NCBI GenBank assembly: GCA_022376515.1
Contig: WTXI01000134.1
Span: 1 to 64,000 of the forward strand
DNA length: 64,000 nucleotides
Source of the DNA: Lactifluus volemus
Lineage: Eukaryota; Basidiomycota; Agaricomycetes; Russulales; Russulaceae
Direction of reading: 5' to 3'
The notes beneath the pieces are model-generated. The model was not told the DNA's origin and ran no database searches. It saw only the letters and a program-made list of their open reading frames with translations. Below are positions 45,501-58,000 of the stretch, in pieces (the first letter of the stretch is position 1; each line of letters starts with the position of its first letter). The translations under genes and the position numbers were made by a program.

Positions 45501-48049
45501 CATGTTGATTTTGAGCAAGACCTCTTCGCGAAATTTGGATCCTTGTTCGAGACGAAGTTTCTGTTTTGGCTTGAAGTGCTTAGCATCAAGTGCAAAGTGA
45601 GGGTTGCTCTTCCAGCATTGTCTTCTCTGACGACATGGCTACGGTCTGGCAAGAGTAAAGTATGTACATCCCATAGTTGAGTATGACATGTACTGACGAT
45701 CGCATCATGATTCAATTACAACAGCCGTCTGAAACTGCGGAAACATTGGTGGCAATTGTGAATGATGGGTCCGCATTTGTTCGGTACTTTGGGATGCCCA
45801 TTGCAAGGAGCGCACCGCATATCTATATTTCTGCCCTGCCATTCGCACCGTCCTCATCCCACATCGTCAAGCTTCTCCTTCATCTATTCCCTCGTACGTT
45901 GTGCTTGGAACGCGGGCAGTTGTCCCATTGGCCTGCGTTGGAAATGACGATCCAGGCACATGAAGAACCAATCGACTCCGTTGCGTTCTCACCAGATGGG
46001 CAACGCATTGCCTCAGGCTCACGCGATTGCACGATTCGGGTGTGGGATTCCACAACCGGGGAGCTTGTAGCAGGCCCGTTTACTGGACATACTGGCATTA
46101 TCGAGTCAGTTGCATTCTCTCCTGGCGGGCAGCACATCGCCTCGGGATCGAGGGATGGTACGATTCGGGTGTGGGATGCTGCAACAGGAGAGATCTTCGC
46201 AGGCCCGTTTACTAGTCATACCGGTGAGGTCCTTTCTATGGCATACTCGCCGGATGGGGAGCGCATCGCCTCGGCCTTGCAAGATGGCACCATTTGCGTA
46301 TGGGATGTTGCAAAAGGAGCCGTCGTGGCAGGGCCGTTTACTGGACACACCAGATGGGCCCGTTGTGTTGCATTCTCGCCGGACGGGAAGCGCATCGTCT
46401 CGGCCTCGGGAGATCGCACAATTCGGGTGTGGGATGCCGCCACAGGAGAGGTTGTAGCAGGCCCCTTCACTAGACACACTGATAAAGTCAACGTGGTTTC
46501 GTTCTCACCAAACGGGCAGCTCATCGCCTCGGCCTCGACAGATTGCATGATTCACGTGTGGGACGCTGCAACAGGAGAAGTCATAGTGGGACCATTTATT
46601 GGACACACCGATCAGGTCTACTCTCTTGCTTTCTCACCAGATGGGCAGCTCATTGCCTCGGCTTCGTTGGATTATACAATTCGTGTGTGGGATTCCGCGA
46701 CAGGAAACGTTGTAGCAGGACCGTTTATTGGACACACCGATTTTGTCCTTTCTATTACATTCTCTCCCGACGGGCAACGCGTCACATCGGCCTCGTCCGA
46801 TCGCACGGTTCGTGTGTGGGGCATCACAGCAGATGTCGTAGTCGACCCGCTTCCTGGTCACACCAATTGGGTATATGCTGTTGCGTTCTCACCGGATAGC
46901 CGGCGCGTTGCCTCAGGCTCATACGATCATACAATTTGCGTGTGGGATACCACAACTGAGCAAGTCGCGCCGGGCCCATTTGCTGGACACACCGGTCGTG
47001 TTTATTCTGTTGCATTCTCACCAGATGGGCAGCGAATTGCCTCAGCCTCGGCGGATCGCACGATTCGGGTGTGGGATGCCGTAACAGGAGAGATGGTAGT
47101 AGGCCCGTTTACTGGACACACCGATGAGATCAACTGTGTTGCATTCTTGCCAGACGGGCGGCGTATTGCCTCAGCTTCGGATGACGGCACTATTCACATA
47201 TGGGATGCCGCCACAGGAGTGGTCGTTGTGGCCCCGTTTTCTGGACACACCAATCGAGTCTTTTCCGTTGCATCCTCACCGGACGGGAAGCGTGTCGTAT
47301 CAGCCTCTGCAGATGGCACGATTCGTGTGTGGGATGCTGAAAATGGAGAGGCCATAGGAGACCCATTTACTGGACACACACAGCTGGTCAGATCTGTTGC
47401 ATTGTCTCCAGATGGGAAGCACGTTGCTTCGGCCTCGGCAGATTGCACGATTCGCGTATGGGACGCTGCAACAGGAGAGGCCATATTACCATTCACTGGA
47501 CATACAGATGAGGTCCTCTCTGTTGCTTTCTCACCCGATGGGCAACGTATCATCTCAGCCTCAAGCGATTGCACGATGCGCATGTGGAATTCCGCGACAG
47601 GAGAGGCCATAGCACACCCATTTACGGGACACACGGGTCGGGTGTTTTGTGTTGCATTCTCACCAGACGGGCGGTGGATTGCTTCGGCCTCGGAAGATAA
47701 CACGATTCGCCTATGGGATGCTCCAACAGTAGCAAAGCCGCTTCCTGGATACACCGAATCGGTCGACTCTGTTGTAGTCTCGCCGGACATCACGGCCTCA
47801 CGGGATTGCACGGTTAGTGCCAAAACAGAGAATATCGGGAAGGACGACATTATGAACAAGTTTTTAATCTATAATGATGGATGGATGTGTGGGGAAAAGG
47901 GAGAACTTCTTCTATGGATTCCCCAGATTCACCGACCATATTTTCATAGATCCAACACTGTCTGGATAGCAGGCAGATACGAAACTTGGCTTGAACTGGC
48001 AAAGTTTGTGCATGGATCAGATTGGGCTACAGTACATTACGATGTCTAA
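42600..48049 (+). CDS. NLR-like STAND protein: C2-like domain, NACHT, 14 WD40 repeats; 1652 aa (array copy 3)
   Basis: Ten exons (42600-42613, 42669-42757, 42811-42964, 43014-43120, 43178-43524, 43579-43629, 43681-43885, 43936-44070, 44128-45659, 45725-48049) sum to 1653 codons with all junctions as in copy 1. The C2-like, helical, NACHT (GQAGTGKSS; VLIIIDALDES), WD40 and tail (DGWMCGEKGELLLWIP) segments are present. The NACHT part is nearly identical to copy 1, whereas the WD repeats differ at a few set positions in each repeat, for example HTGEVLSMA, HTRWARCVA, HTDFVLSIT and HTDEVLSVA. One repeat is two residues shorter (EAILPFTG). The paired family A gene is dead. The role is inferred as in copy 1; copies 1, 3 and 4 could recognise different ligands. 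Confidence 0.87.
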
Positions 48050-49991
48050 ATAGCGTCGGGTGCAGTTAGGTTTTTTATTTCAAAATCCCTGTACTTACGA
48101 GACTGTACCTGTTACCATTACTACGATCTAGTGGCTGACCTGTCTATATATCACTCTCTGCGTAATTATCTGAGGCGCTCTCAGACTTGCTCGCGCTGGC
48201 CCACCTTTTACCATGAACCACACCTCTAGGGGCCGCCTACCCCTGGAGCTGCGTCTTATATGACGCTGACGACCATTCCAGGTACAGAGCTCCGAGAATT
48301 TGTAGGAGGTATGATGAGTGTACTCGGGAGCAAGTGGAGTAGCATCATGTACGCGAAGATGAGCACCTGGTGCTAGGTTGTTTGCGTGGCTTGTATGCAG
48401 CCAGGAACATGAGATACACGTCGTTCTTCTCGAGCATGTGAAGCTGCTGCAAGTCTTCGACGCAATAAGTCATTCTTACTCCTGTTGGGCTACGAAAGAG
48501 ATAGAGCACCTCGATTTCCTCGGCATCGTGGTCACGTCGGCACTTGTTGGGGCGCACTTCAAGTTCGACTGCGGAGCCAGATGGAGTGCGTCATTGTAAC
48601 GAGTCTCTAGCTAAAAATTATAAACCGGCTCTGGAATATTCAGAGAAATCTGATTGTAGTTCCGTAACATCATTCGTCTTCCCTTTTTGGGGTGGGACCT
48701 TAGTTTCCGTCATCAGTGATCGCGTGAGCAGAGTTTGACCCAGTCAACTGGCAGCCGCATCTTAAGCACCCTATATCAAAAGGCCACCTAACATAACGCC
48801 CTCTCGTGGGGACATGAACTGCAGGTAATGACTCATGAACGAGAAGACAATGATTGGCATGGCGGCCAACTATGATTGAACGTATTGAATTCCAGAACTG
48901 AGCGGTGAGCGCTGAGCTGTGAAGGTGGGAAATTGGTAAAAGAGACATTTTTTCATGGGCCTGACTCGGACAGGGCACGGCCGAACTCTCCGCCCTTCCC
49001 CGAACGAGAAACTTCTGCTGAGGTACTATGACAATACATACAAATGAACCCTGCCTGAAGTACTTTTCCCGGCAACCCCGAAGCTACACAGAGGAAATAA
49101 CACGCATATAGTGGAATCACGAGTACAGCCCAGGGCAGCGCACCTGAGAAGGCTGAGCTGCTGTTACTGTCACCAAAATAAGCCAGTAAGTTGGGAGATC
49201 GTCACTCCGTCGAGGCCGGTGAGGCAAAGATCGGGAACGATGGGCTGGGGAAAGGAGCTAGATATATAATCGAGTCGCTGGTTGCCACTGTGACATACAT
49301 GCTCAGCTTGCACTAACTAGTCCTGAAACATCAATCACTACTATCTCTTCGTCTTCGTCTTCCCTCCCGCCCTCGAATTCTACTCAGCACATAAATGATT
49401 CTACTGTACGATCTCACATGTTTTCAAGCAACGAGTCTTCTTCCCCACCATCATCTGTACCAATATCATCCCGGCGACGAGAGTTCAGTCCGAGCAACGG
49501 CTGTACTCCGTCGGAAGGAGCCGTCTACACTTTCTGGCGGTCACGACGTCTCGGTCGTCGATTGAAGGCGTACTAATGGGTGGAATGTCTTGGGTCTCGG
49601 CAGGAGCGTCGACGACGGGCTACTGTTCAGACTCTGGGAGCAAGTCGGGATGAATGACGAGTGCGTGAGCGATCTGGTCCTGTATATACTGTCGTGACTG
49701 CAGATGTCAGCCGACAACCAATGGCAAAAGTTGGAGATAAAATGCGCACCGCCCCCCATCCACGCTCAGCAAATTTGGTCCCTGGCTCAGCATCTCACGA
49801 TTCAACTTCAAATTCGGGATCCGACGCAAGGGATGCATCCGAGTCGGATTTGAGAGCGCCACTTTCTCCGGAACGGGCATAGGGCACGTGATTGAGCTTG
49901 TGATCGTGTACTCCACTTGCCTTATTTGATATTGCCAATTATTCTAAACCGAACGATCCACGACTGCCGCACACTAGAAGCGAATCCTACC
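48050..49991. other. conserved 3' segment of unit 3 with unit-specific insertions
   Basis: It matches the sequence after NLR copy 1. It additionally carries a 69-bp GT...AG segment (49023-49091) and about 520 bases at about 49300-49820 not present in units 1 or 2. Within the latter a Ser-rich frame (TISSSSSSLPPSNSTQHIND) resembles the broken gene at 5616-6316. The last 100 bases are the family A promoter-like sequence. Confidence 0.55.
49023..49091. other. 69-bp intron-like segment present in only one paralogous copy
   Basis: The segment begins GTACTATG and ends CTACACAG. Unit 1 reads straight through from CTGCTGAG to AGGAAATAAC (near 26310), exactly as if the segment were spliced out. The alternative is deletion or insertion at the short AG direct repeat. 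Confidence 0.55.
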
Positions 49992-51259
49992 ATGTCTCTT
50001 GTTGATTCTGAATTAGGGTCCTCGTCCCCTCTCATCATGACGTATGATGGCAAGAGTGTTTCCGTATCTCGCGGTGACTACCTTCAATATCAAGTGAGTT
50101 GTGCTGTCCGAGTCGGCACTCTGGTGCTCACAGTTCCTATTGCAGTCGCACAACAAAACTTCCCATCCTTGAGTCGTGTGTCTCCAGATAATCTCGTCTT
50201 TCGCGGAGAAAATCCGAGGTCAAACAGGGTTGACTATTGAAATCTCGAGCGATATCTGGTATCTTTCCCTCCAATCCATGGATTCCGTGACGATTGAGCT
50301 CAAGCCGGGATCTGGTACGTTCAGATGATATTCAAACGAGGGAGGCTAATGACGTGGTCTGGTCTCGCAGAGAAGCCTAAGCGGTGGTGGAGAAAATCCA
50401 CTAATCGACCGGTGCTTCGAAAACCTGTCATTTATCTATACCCACCTTCCAGCCTTTCCCATGTCACCGTACAGCTGTCCCTCGCGTCGTTATGGAGTTT
50501 TTCAGCTGTATACCCCCAACCGCAGATTTTGACTACTACCGCAGACGAACGTGAATCCCTGACTTGGACCGTCGCAGCAGAACCTGATGGCACACTCGTC
50601 GAGGAGACTGGTGGAACGGAAGTATCCTACCGGTACTGAGAAGCAGTGTGAGTTTAACTCCGAACCTATCTTTCTCGTCTGGCCGTGACTGAATGTTCCT
50701 CCTTAGCGTGAATCCTCACGTCATAACTCCTAATGTCTCTCGTGCCTCCACTCCTGTAAGCAACGCGGAGACATTCGATCCTTCTCCCCATAGGCAAAAT
50801 TCCGGGCTACTTAGATGCCGCCCTCAAAGACCTGACCTTGCACATCGAAGCGCGCACCTCGTTCATCACGTTCGTATCTATTCTCCTCACTCCGAAGACA
50901 ATGTATCAAAGTGGCATATTCGGTGACTCTTCAGATATTGGCTACCGGATTTGCTAAAGCACGAGTACGTCGTGCTCCGGTTCCTCCCACAGGAATCGTA
51001 TGAGCAAGCCGCGCCGATGGTCGTCTGTCCCACGCCTGACGTGGTCACACGCGTGTTCATGCTCTTCCGTGGTGTAGCCTCCGCCGACGTTGAATATTGG
51101 CAATCGGCGAGCGCACTTACGTCCGCGGTAGATGATACAGTATCCTGGACGGAGGTTGTCGGGGTCGACGCAGCGCGTGGGGATGATGTGAGGTTGTTCC
51201 GTGTGCTGGAGTGCGGTGGAATGGAGATCGAGCGAGGGCGATGCCGTTTGCGGGGGTGA
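49992..51259 (+). pseudogene. family A pseudogene, unit 4a
   Basis: The start (ATG 49992, MSLVDSELGSSSPLIMTYDG) and all five exons are recognisable. The end of intron 1 and the start of exon 2 are deleted (near 50138). An extra base in exon 2 (near 50210) shifts the frame. A stop replaces Trp in YLYWEA (near 50636), about 35 bases are missing from exon 4 (near 50785), and the normal stop is lost (CGA). The hallmark KPVIYLYPPSSLSHVTVQL still reads. Confidence 0.85.
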
Positions 51260-51598
51260 TGATAGATGGGAAATGTGCTGATACGCAAGGGCTTTGACTT
51301 TTGCTGTGGTCAGCGCCCATGATCCTTAGTCTTGGTAACATGAGACAACACCGACAATGACATTTTGTGAATCTTTGAAAAGTTGGCGGGCCTAGCCCAT
51401 CCATGCTTTGTGCTGTTTGTTCTCAGCGCCCTAAGGCAAAACGTGGGGCGTGGCTGCTACAGTATCTCATATCCATCTTATCTCTACTACCATACTCTTC
51501 GCTTCCATCATACCTATATTTCAGTCTTCGAAGCACATTTCAATACCTAAGAACATACCCAGATGATCCCAAATTCGTATGTCACAGTCTCTCACACC
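51260..51598 (+). pseudogene. NLR promoter and exon 1 stub at a recombination junction
   Basis: The sequence matches the promoter region of the NLR genes. It includes the pyrimidine-rich stretch, exon 1 (51563-51576, ATGATCCCAAATTC) and the first about 22 bases of intron 1, up to CTCTCACACC. At 51598/51599 it switches to the 3' end of gene B. The rest of an NLR gene is gone. Confidence 0.78.
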
Positions 51599-52206
51599 CC
51601 GGAGAGTGAGGGCACGACTTGTCATGGCGCCGAGATTTGTGGTGGCTGCTGTGACAGTTACCTCGAAAGGGAGATTGTTCGGGTGATGGCATGATGGATG
51701 CGCCGGGTGTGGTGAGCCTGCCGGATGAACCAGATAGATTAGACGAGACGGCAACGTCCTCGAAAGGGGGCGAGGCTCGAAACACGCTATCGACATGCCC
51801 ATCAATGAGCCACTTGCCGAACATTTCTTGTGCCCAGCCCATCTCGTGCTCGACCTCCTCCCGTTCTTCCCCGTCTTTCCTTCTCCCCCTCCAGCCTTTC
51901 CTTGAGCTTCTCCAAAAACTCTTCACGTTTCTTGGCACTCCACTCCCTAGGTGAGTTCACCTAGGGGCCATCCGGAGAAATGTTCACTTCGAAGAGCTGG
52001 CGTCCGGTGCGTCCGATCTTGAGGTATCCTTTCTGTGCCCAATCCCATATGTCTGACTCATCCGAGTCGAGCAACAGAGCGAGGCACCTTGCGCATGGCT
52101 CGCCCGCAGTCAGCTCGGGGAGGTGGGATGTTTTTGGGCCCGGGTATTCCCATCCGAGGTGTGAAAGGGTCGCTTGGATCCGGTCTCGTTGATTTCTCAA
52201 GGGCAT
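51599..52206 (-). pseudogene. gene B pseudogene, minus strand
   Basis: The frame starts MPLRNQRDRIQATLSHLGW and continues through GEPCARCLALLLDSDESDIW and GRTGRQLFEVNISPDGP. It then meets TAG where the copy at 63458-64000 has a Glu codon, and shifts frame again near 51875. The downstream pieces EMGWAQEMFGKWLIDGHVDS and SNLSG still match. The product is unknown. This copy supplies the likely start of the gene B family. Confidence 0.65.
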
Positions 52207-54058
52207 CGGGACAGGAAATGAAGATGATAGGCAGCAAGGAAGGAAGAGTGAGGTTCGAGTCGGAGTGCGGGGAGTACGTTGGTGTGGCTATGGATTTGCA
52301 GGGGAGGTCGATCTGTTACATGGGACAAGTAAGGAATCAGTGATTGGGGAGATCACGAGAGGAGTGTCCCTACAGCTGTGCTCACATATGTCGGGAGGGT
52401 CATAATGTATTCCTGAGTGGAGATGCTGCGACGCAACGGAGGGTGCCTTTGGTTGTCTGGAATTGGCAGCACTTGAACGGCGAGTGGAGGTTTGGATGCG
52501 GGAGGAATGAGTGCGGGAAGATGAAACGATGGAGGGTGATATCAAAGAGGACAATGTGACAGATGATTCACTGCTATAAGTGAAGTCACTGCCTCCGATA
52601 GTGGCCGTCCTCCACCGGCGATAGACATCACTATAAGAAATGACGGACTTGTTCCCGGGATAGGGTACAACAACGCCGTCATATCTAGAATGATAGGCAT
52701 ACACGTGGGCGTGACGCTGCGCTTCCTTTGAAGAGATGGACTTGGTCTCTTTTCTCTATTTTGAGAGGCAAAGGGCTTCTTTGACGAGTATGAGAAGATT
52801 TAAATAAGCCAAACTCAAAGACGGTGCTGAAGTCTGACTTGCTGCTGTGACTAAGAGATGTTAGATTAGAGACACTTACCATTCGGTATATTGAGCCCTC
52901 TCCAATGTTGCTTTGTGAGCCACATGCCCCATCGGGTAATTATTGACCCGAAGGAAGAGGCACACGCATACTTGACATTGACCGTAGTTTGCTGGAGCAG
53001 TTGGATATGTGAAAAGCTCGGGCGGGTGCTGCACCGGTATGTAATGGCATATATGAGAGGAGGAACACCGCAGACCCGATGAAAGCGACACGGTACGGTA
53101 TCAGGCAGCGTATGCAGAGGATGTGAGATTAGCGCTGTGCTCGGCCCCGGCAAAAAACTGTGAGCCGGTCGAAGCCCAAGCCTTTGCATGTCGTGCACCC
53201 GGAGGGCGTCAGTTTTAAGATGGGCAGGCATGTGCTCGAATGGCAGAAGTGGAAGATGTACATTGGTGGATTACTCGTAACAGTTTCCTAACGATCTACA
53301 TCCGCTGATTTATTCTTCTGAATGGTTCTCATGAATGTTGACTTCAGCCATGGTGAAGGAATTGCGCTCTTGGCGATCACATGGTGTCTTGTGCCCGTTA
53401 TTTTACTGTCTACCGCTCACAGTGATGGTGGTGACCCTTTGGCGCACCCGAGTATTGTCATCCGCGAAAGTTTTGCTTTTGATAGGTGCACTGAGATGAC
53501 CGATGGAAGGACCAGAAAAGGAAGCTGATATAGACAAACTGACCCTCAATTAGAGTATAACATTCTACTGCGATCTTACTCTACCCGCCTCCCACCATCA
53601 TATAATGCACCTCTCACCTCGCATCCGTAGCAGTTGTACCAGTGTGGCGGAGTGCGGTACGTGAGTCTCACTCTCCATCGTTCCTTGTATTTGTCCGAGA
53701 TAAAAGAGGTTGAGAGGTGGCAACAGCCATTAAAAAGGATCCAAAAACAAATCCAAAGATCGTTGCAAAATGAAGAGTGTACTCTCGGAAAACATCGATC
53801 GGTCGGGCAAGGTGGGAAATCTGAGGAAGGAAAAAAAATTGTTACGTAAACATTTGATGGTTCCTGCAAGGAACGGCGAATATAGCCCGCCAGACCCCGT
53901 GAACCCCAGCCCGCCCCCGTTCTTCTTGCTCAGGCTGCCACCACGACACGCAAGCCGCGACTGCCACAGCACCTAGCTCGGGGCTCGAGTGCCGCGGCCG
54001 CAGCCGCGGTGCAGCTCCCTCTCCACGCTCACCTTCACCACGCTTCTCCCCGCTACCA
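52207..54058. repeat. block X': second copy of the 2-kb segment at 39.8-41.6 kb
   Basis: It is nearly colinear with 39790-41588, with small indels. A minus-strand frame at 52288-52735 is open for about 145 codons (HAHVYAYHSRYDGVVVPYPG, then Ser-rich). It keeps its frame across part of the other copy, so it may once have been an exon. No known domain is visible. GC-rich GCCGCGGCCGCAGCCGCGG sits near 53991-54010. Confidence 0.6.
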
Positions 54059-54733
54059 CACTCGTCGATAAGACAACTGGAACGGAAGTACCCTACCTGT
54101 ATTGGGAAGCAGTGTAAAGTTCAATTTCAAACCTAGCTCGCTCGTCTGGCCATGACTGAATGTTCCTCCTTAGCGTGAATCCTCACCTCATAACTCCTGA
54201 TGTCTCTCGTGCCTCCACTCCTGTAGGCAACGCGGAGACATTCGATCCTTCTCATCCATCAGTGACTCCGGGAAACTCGATCCTTCTCCCCATAGGCAAA
54301 GTTCCGGGCTACTTAGATGCGGCCCTCAAAGCCCTCACCTTGCACACGCGCGCACCTCGTTCATCACGTCCGTATCTATTCTCCTCACTTCGAGGACAAT
54401 GTATCAACGTGGCATATTCGGTGACTCTTCAGATATTGGCTACCGGATCTGCTAAAGCACGAGTACGTCGCGCTCCGCTTCCTCCCACAGGAGTCGTACG
54501 AGCAAGCTGCGCTGATGGTCGTCTGTCCCACGCCTGACGTGGTCACACACGTGTTCATGCTCTTCTGTGGTGTAGCCTCCGCCGACGTTGAACTTTGGCA
54601 ATCGGCGAGCGCACTTACGTCCGCGGTAGACGATACAACATCCTGGACGGAGGTTGTCGGAATCGACGCAGCGTGTGGGCATGATCTGAGGTTGTTCCGT
54701 GTGCTGGAGTGGGGTGGAATTGAGATCGAGTGA
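54059..54733 (+). pseudogene. family A pseudogene, C-terminal part only, unit 4b
   Basis: It has the same abrupt 5' junction as 41589-42269, so both descend from one truncated ancestor. A 4-base deletion near 54349 (CACACGCGCGCACC) shifts the frame in exon 4. Exon 5 is open to a normal stop at 54733 (EWGGIEIE). Without the N-terminal module and the KPVIYLYPP motif it cannot be functional in the usual sense. Confidence 0.8.
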
Positions 54734-55060
54734 GGGCGATGCCATTTGCGGGAGTGATGATAGATGGGTAAAGTACTGATACGCAAGGGCTTTGATTTTT
54801 GCTGTCGTCAGCGCCCATGATCCTCAGTCTTGGTAACATACGACGACACCGACAATGACATTTTGTGAATCTGCGCATAAAGTTGGCGGGCCTAGCCCGT
54901 TGATGTTGTGTGCTGTTTGTTCTCAGCGCGCTAAAGCGAAACGTGGGGCGTGTGCTACAGTATCTCATATCCATCTCATCTCTCCTACCATACTCTTCAC
55001 TTCCTTCATACCTATATTTCAGTCTTCGAAGCACATTTCAATACCTAAGAACATACCCAC

Positions 55061-58000
55061 ATGATCCAAAATTCGTATGTCACAGTCTCTCACACCTTAT
55101 CGCTAATTGTCCTTACCTGAGCTGAGCAGCCCAGGTCCTCAAAGCTCCGGAGTAGGCTCCATCAATCGCGGCCATGTCAGCGAGACGCAACAAATCTCGC
55201 TTCCCCTCCAAGTGACCCGTACGTGTCTTTATCATCCCACTCCGACTGTTACTAAAATTTTCTCCCGTTAGTCCTAAAAGCGCACAATCTTCCCCGTCTC
55301 AAGACCCTCCTTGGAAGAAAGAGACGATTTTATGCTACTGTGAACCATGGGGAGAGATCGTGGCAGACACAAGCTGTGCGGAGCGTGGCTCAACGTGTGG
55401 AATGGAACGAGAACGTCGACGCTTTGTGAGTCTTGTCATATTTCTGTTCCTACGGATAGCTGAGTCTCCTGCAGCACTGTACAACCATCCTCCAATATCA
55501 CCATATCTCTTTATGTGAAGAAGACTATGGGGACGGACGTCCTTATTGGAAGGCAGGAGATTACCTGTGAACCCAGAAATGGTTCGCATATTTCTTGCAA
55601 TTCTTAGTGATCTTTCTGGCTGAACATGCTACACGAAGAACTTGACGTTGTTCTCGATCATCCTGGACATGATACATCGGAGCCAGCCACAGTATTCCTA
55701 ACGATCGCGGTGTCAGCAAACACAGGTTCCTCTCTGAGTGGGGTAGTCAATACCCCGAACCCTACAACGGCGGATCCGGCTAGCCCTGTTACTGCGCGTC
55801 CTAATGTCCTTTCCATTAAGAGGGATATCACTGGGCTGCCAACGGCAGGAGGCCCGACGGTGGAGTCACGTGACAGAATCCGTCATGCTCAGGAAGCTCT
55901 TGACAACATTGACACGATGAAGACGTGGAAAAACGCTGTGAATGCTGTGAAATGGGTAATGGGCGCTGTCAGTAAGATTGCAGAAGTATGCCCAGCATCG
56001 TTTTTGTTAATCCGTCCTGAGCTAACTTCCGCTGCTCAGCTGAACCCTTATGCAACACTAGCATGGAACATGCTTTCAAAGATCCCCGAGGTGCGACTCC
56101 TTATCTTGTCCCAGGACGACAACTCACTCTTTCTTGTTCACCTTGCCCCCAGGTTTTGCTACAGCAAGTTCAGCGTGACGATAACATCCAAACACTACTT
56201 GAGGCGATAGTCGATGCCTTTGAATTCGCGGAAGAGGCCGACCCGTTACGAGACATCAGGCCGGAGTCTAGGCAAGCAAAGATCCTAGAGGAGATGTTGA
56301 GATGCGTCACCGAATGTGCCGAATTTATCACATCGTATGCGGAGGACGTTAACGTTGGTACGTCGTCTTGGTCTCGCTTGTTGGTCATTATAAACATGTG
56401 ATTACAGGAAGACGGGTTTTGAAGAATATGGTCGGCCCAGTTGATGAAGAAATTGAACAGCACCGCTCGAACCTCGTCCGACTCCGAGAAAGTTTCCTCA
56501 CCCGAGCTGCTATCATCACTGAGGTTACTGTGATAGAGGCTGGTGCGTAATTGTTATAGCCACACAATCGTTGGATGATCGATCTCACAAGAGGAACACA
56601 GAGCTCAATGCGACGATCAGAGAATTGCCATATAAAGGAGGCTGGCGATACGGAGATGAGAGGCGCTGCCTTCCAGGCACACGCGAAGAATTCCTGGACC
56701 ATATTGTCAAGTGGATCGAGAATCCGGAATCAAATCGTGGGCTCGTTCTATTTGGCCAGGCTGGCACGGGAAAGTCTTCGATTGCATATGAAATTGCCCA
56801 TCGTTTCCTTAACAAATATCTCGGCTGTTACTTCGCCTTTCTGAGGAAAGAGCAGTCGAGAGACGAGGCTTATCAGCTGTTCACGACAATTGCACGGGAT
56901 CTCTCCGATCGTAATCTTGCGTTCAAGCACGCCCTCGGCAGGGTAGTCAAGGATGAATCTTCCCTTCGCAATACCCGAAATTATCGTACACTTTTCGAAT
57001 CTCTCCTTGTTGATCCGCTGAAGGACCTGTCGCTCCCTCTGCCGGTTCTTATCGTCATCGACGCATTGGATGAGAGCGGAGATGCAGTCGGACAAACTGG
57101 ATTACACACCTTTCTTGCCGAACACCTGGCCGACCTCCCACGAGAGTTCCGCATACTCATCACTTCAAGGCCAGAGGGTGGTATCGAACCTGCATTCACA
57201 GGAGCATCGTCTGTCGACACGCTCTACATGGATGACAGTGAACTGGCCGCCAAGACGGAGCAAGATATTCTGTTGTATCTTAAGAAGAATCTGCCTCGGG
57301 ACGTGTTCAAGGAGCATGGTGCTGAACTAGCAAAGGCATCAGAGGGCCTGTTCCAGTGGGCAGCTGCTGCATCCGGATTTATAAATGGCCCTCCTGCTAG
57401 TTTTGGCTTCAGCAAGAGAAAGTGTGTACATCGCCTGTTAGGACACTCTCGAGATGACAGTGGAGAAGATCCGTTGGACAAATTATACAAAGAAATTCTG
57501 GAGGGGTACTTCGGACCGCAAGAAGCTCAGATTCTATTTCGTTCCGTCATGGGACAGCTTTTCGCCGCATTCGAACCGCTCTCGATAGATTCCTTAATCG
57601 CCTTACGTCGACATGCCCCCATCGTTGACGCCGAGGATTCTGATCCTGTTGTTGAGATGCTCCGTCACCTTGGCTCACTGCTGAGTCACGTGACGTCATC
57701 CGATCACACGCGTCCCATCGTTCCTCTCCACACATCATTCCGCGACTTTCTGACGAGCAAGAAGAATGACATATTTTATGTGGACCTTGATGATGCTCAT
57801 CGTGAATTGGCGCATTCCTGCGTTAGCTTGATGCTCGTCAAGCTCAAGTTTAACATTTGCGAGCTCGAGTCATCATACCTTGCGAACAGCGATGTCGTAG
57901 ACCTTCACTCTCGAATTTCCAAAACCATTTCACCTGCTCTATCGTATGCCTGCATTTTCTGGGACAATCACTTAGGACATGTTGACTTCGAGCAAGACCT

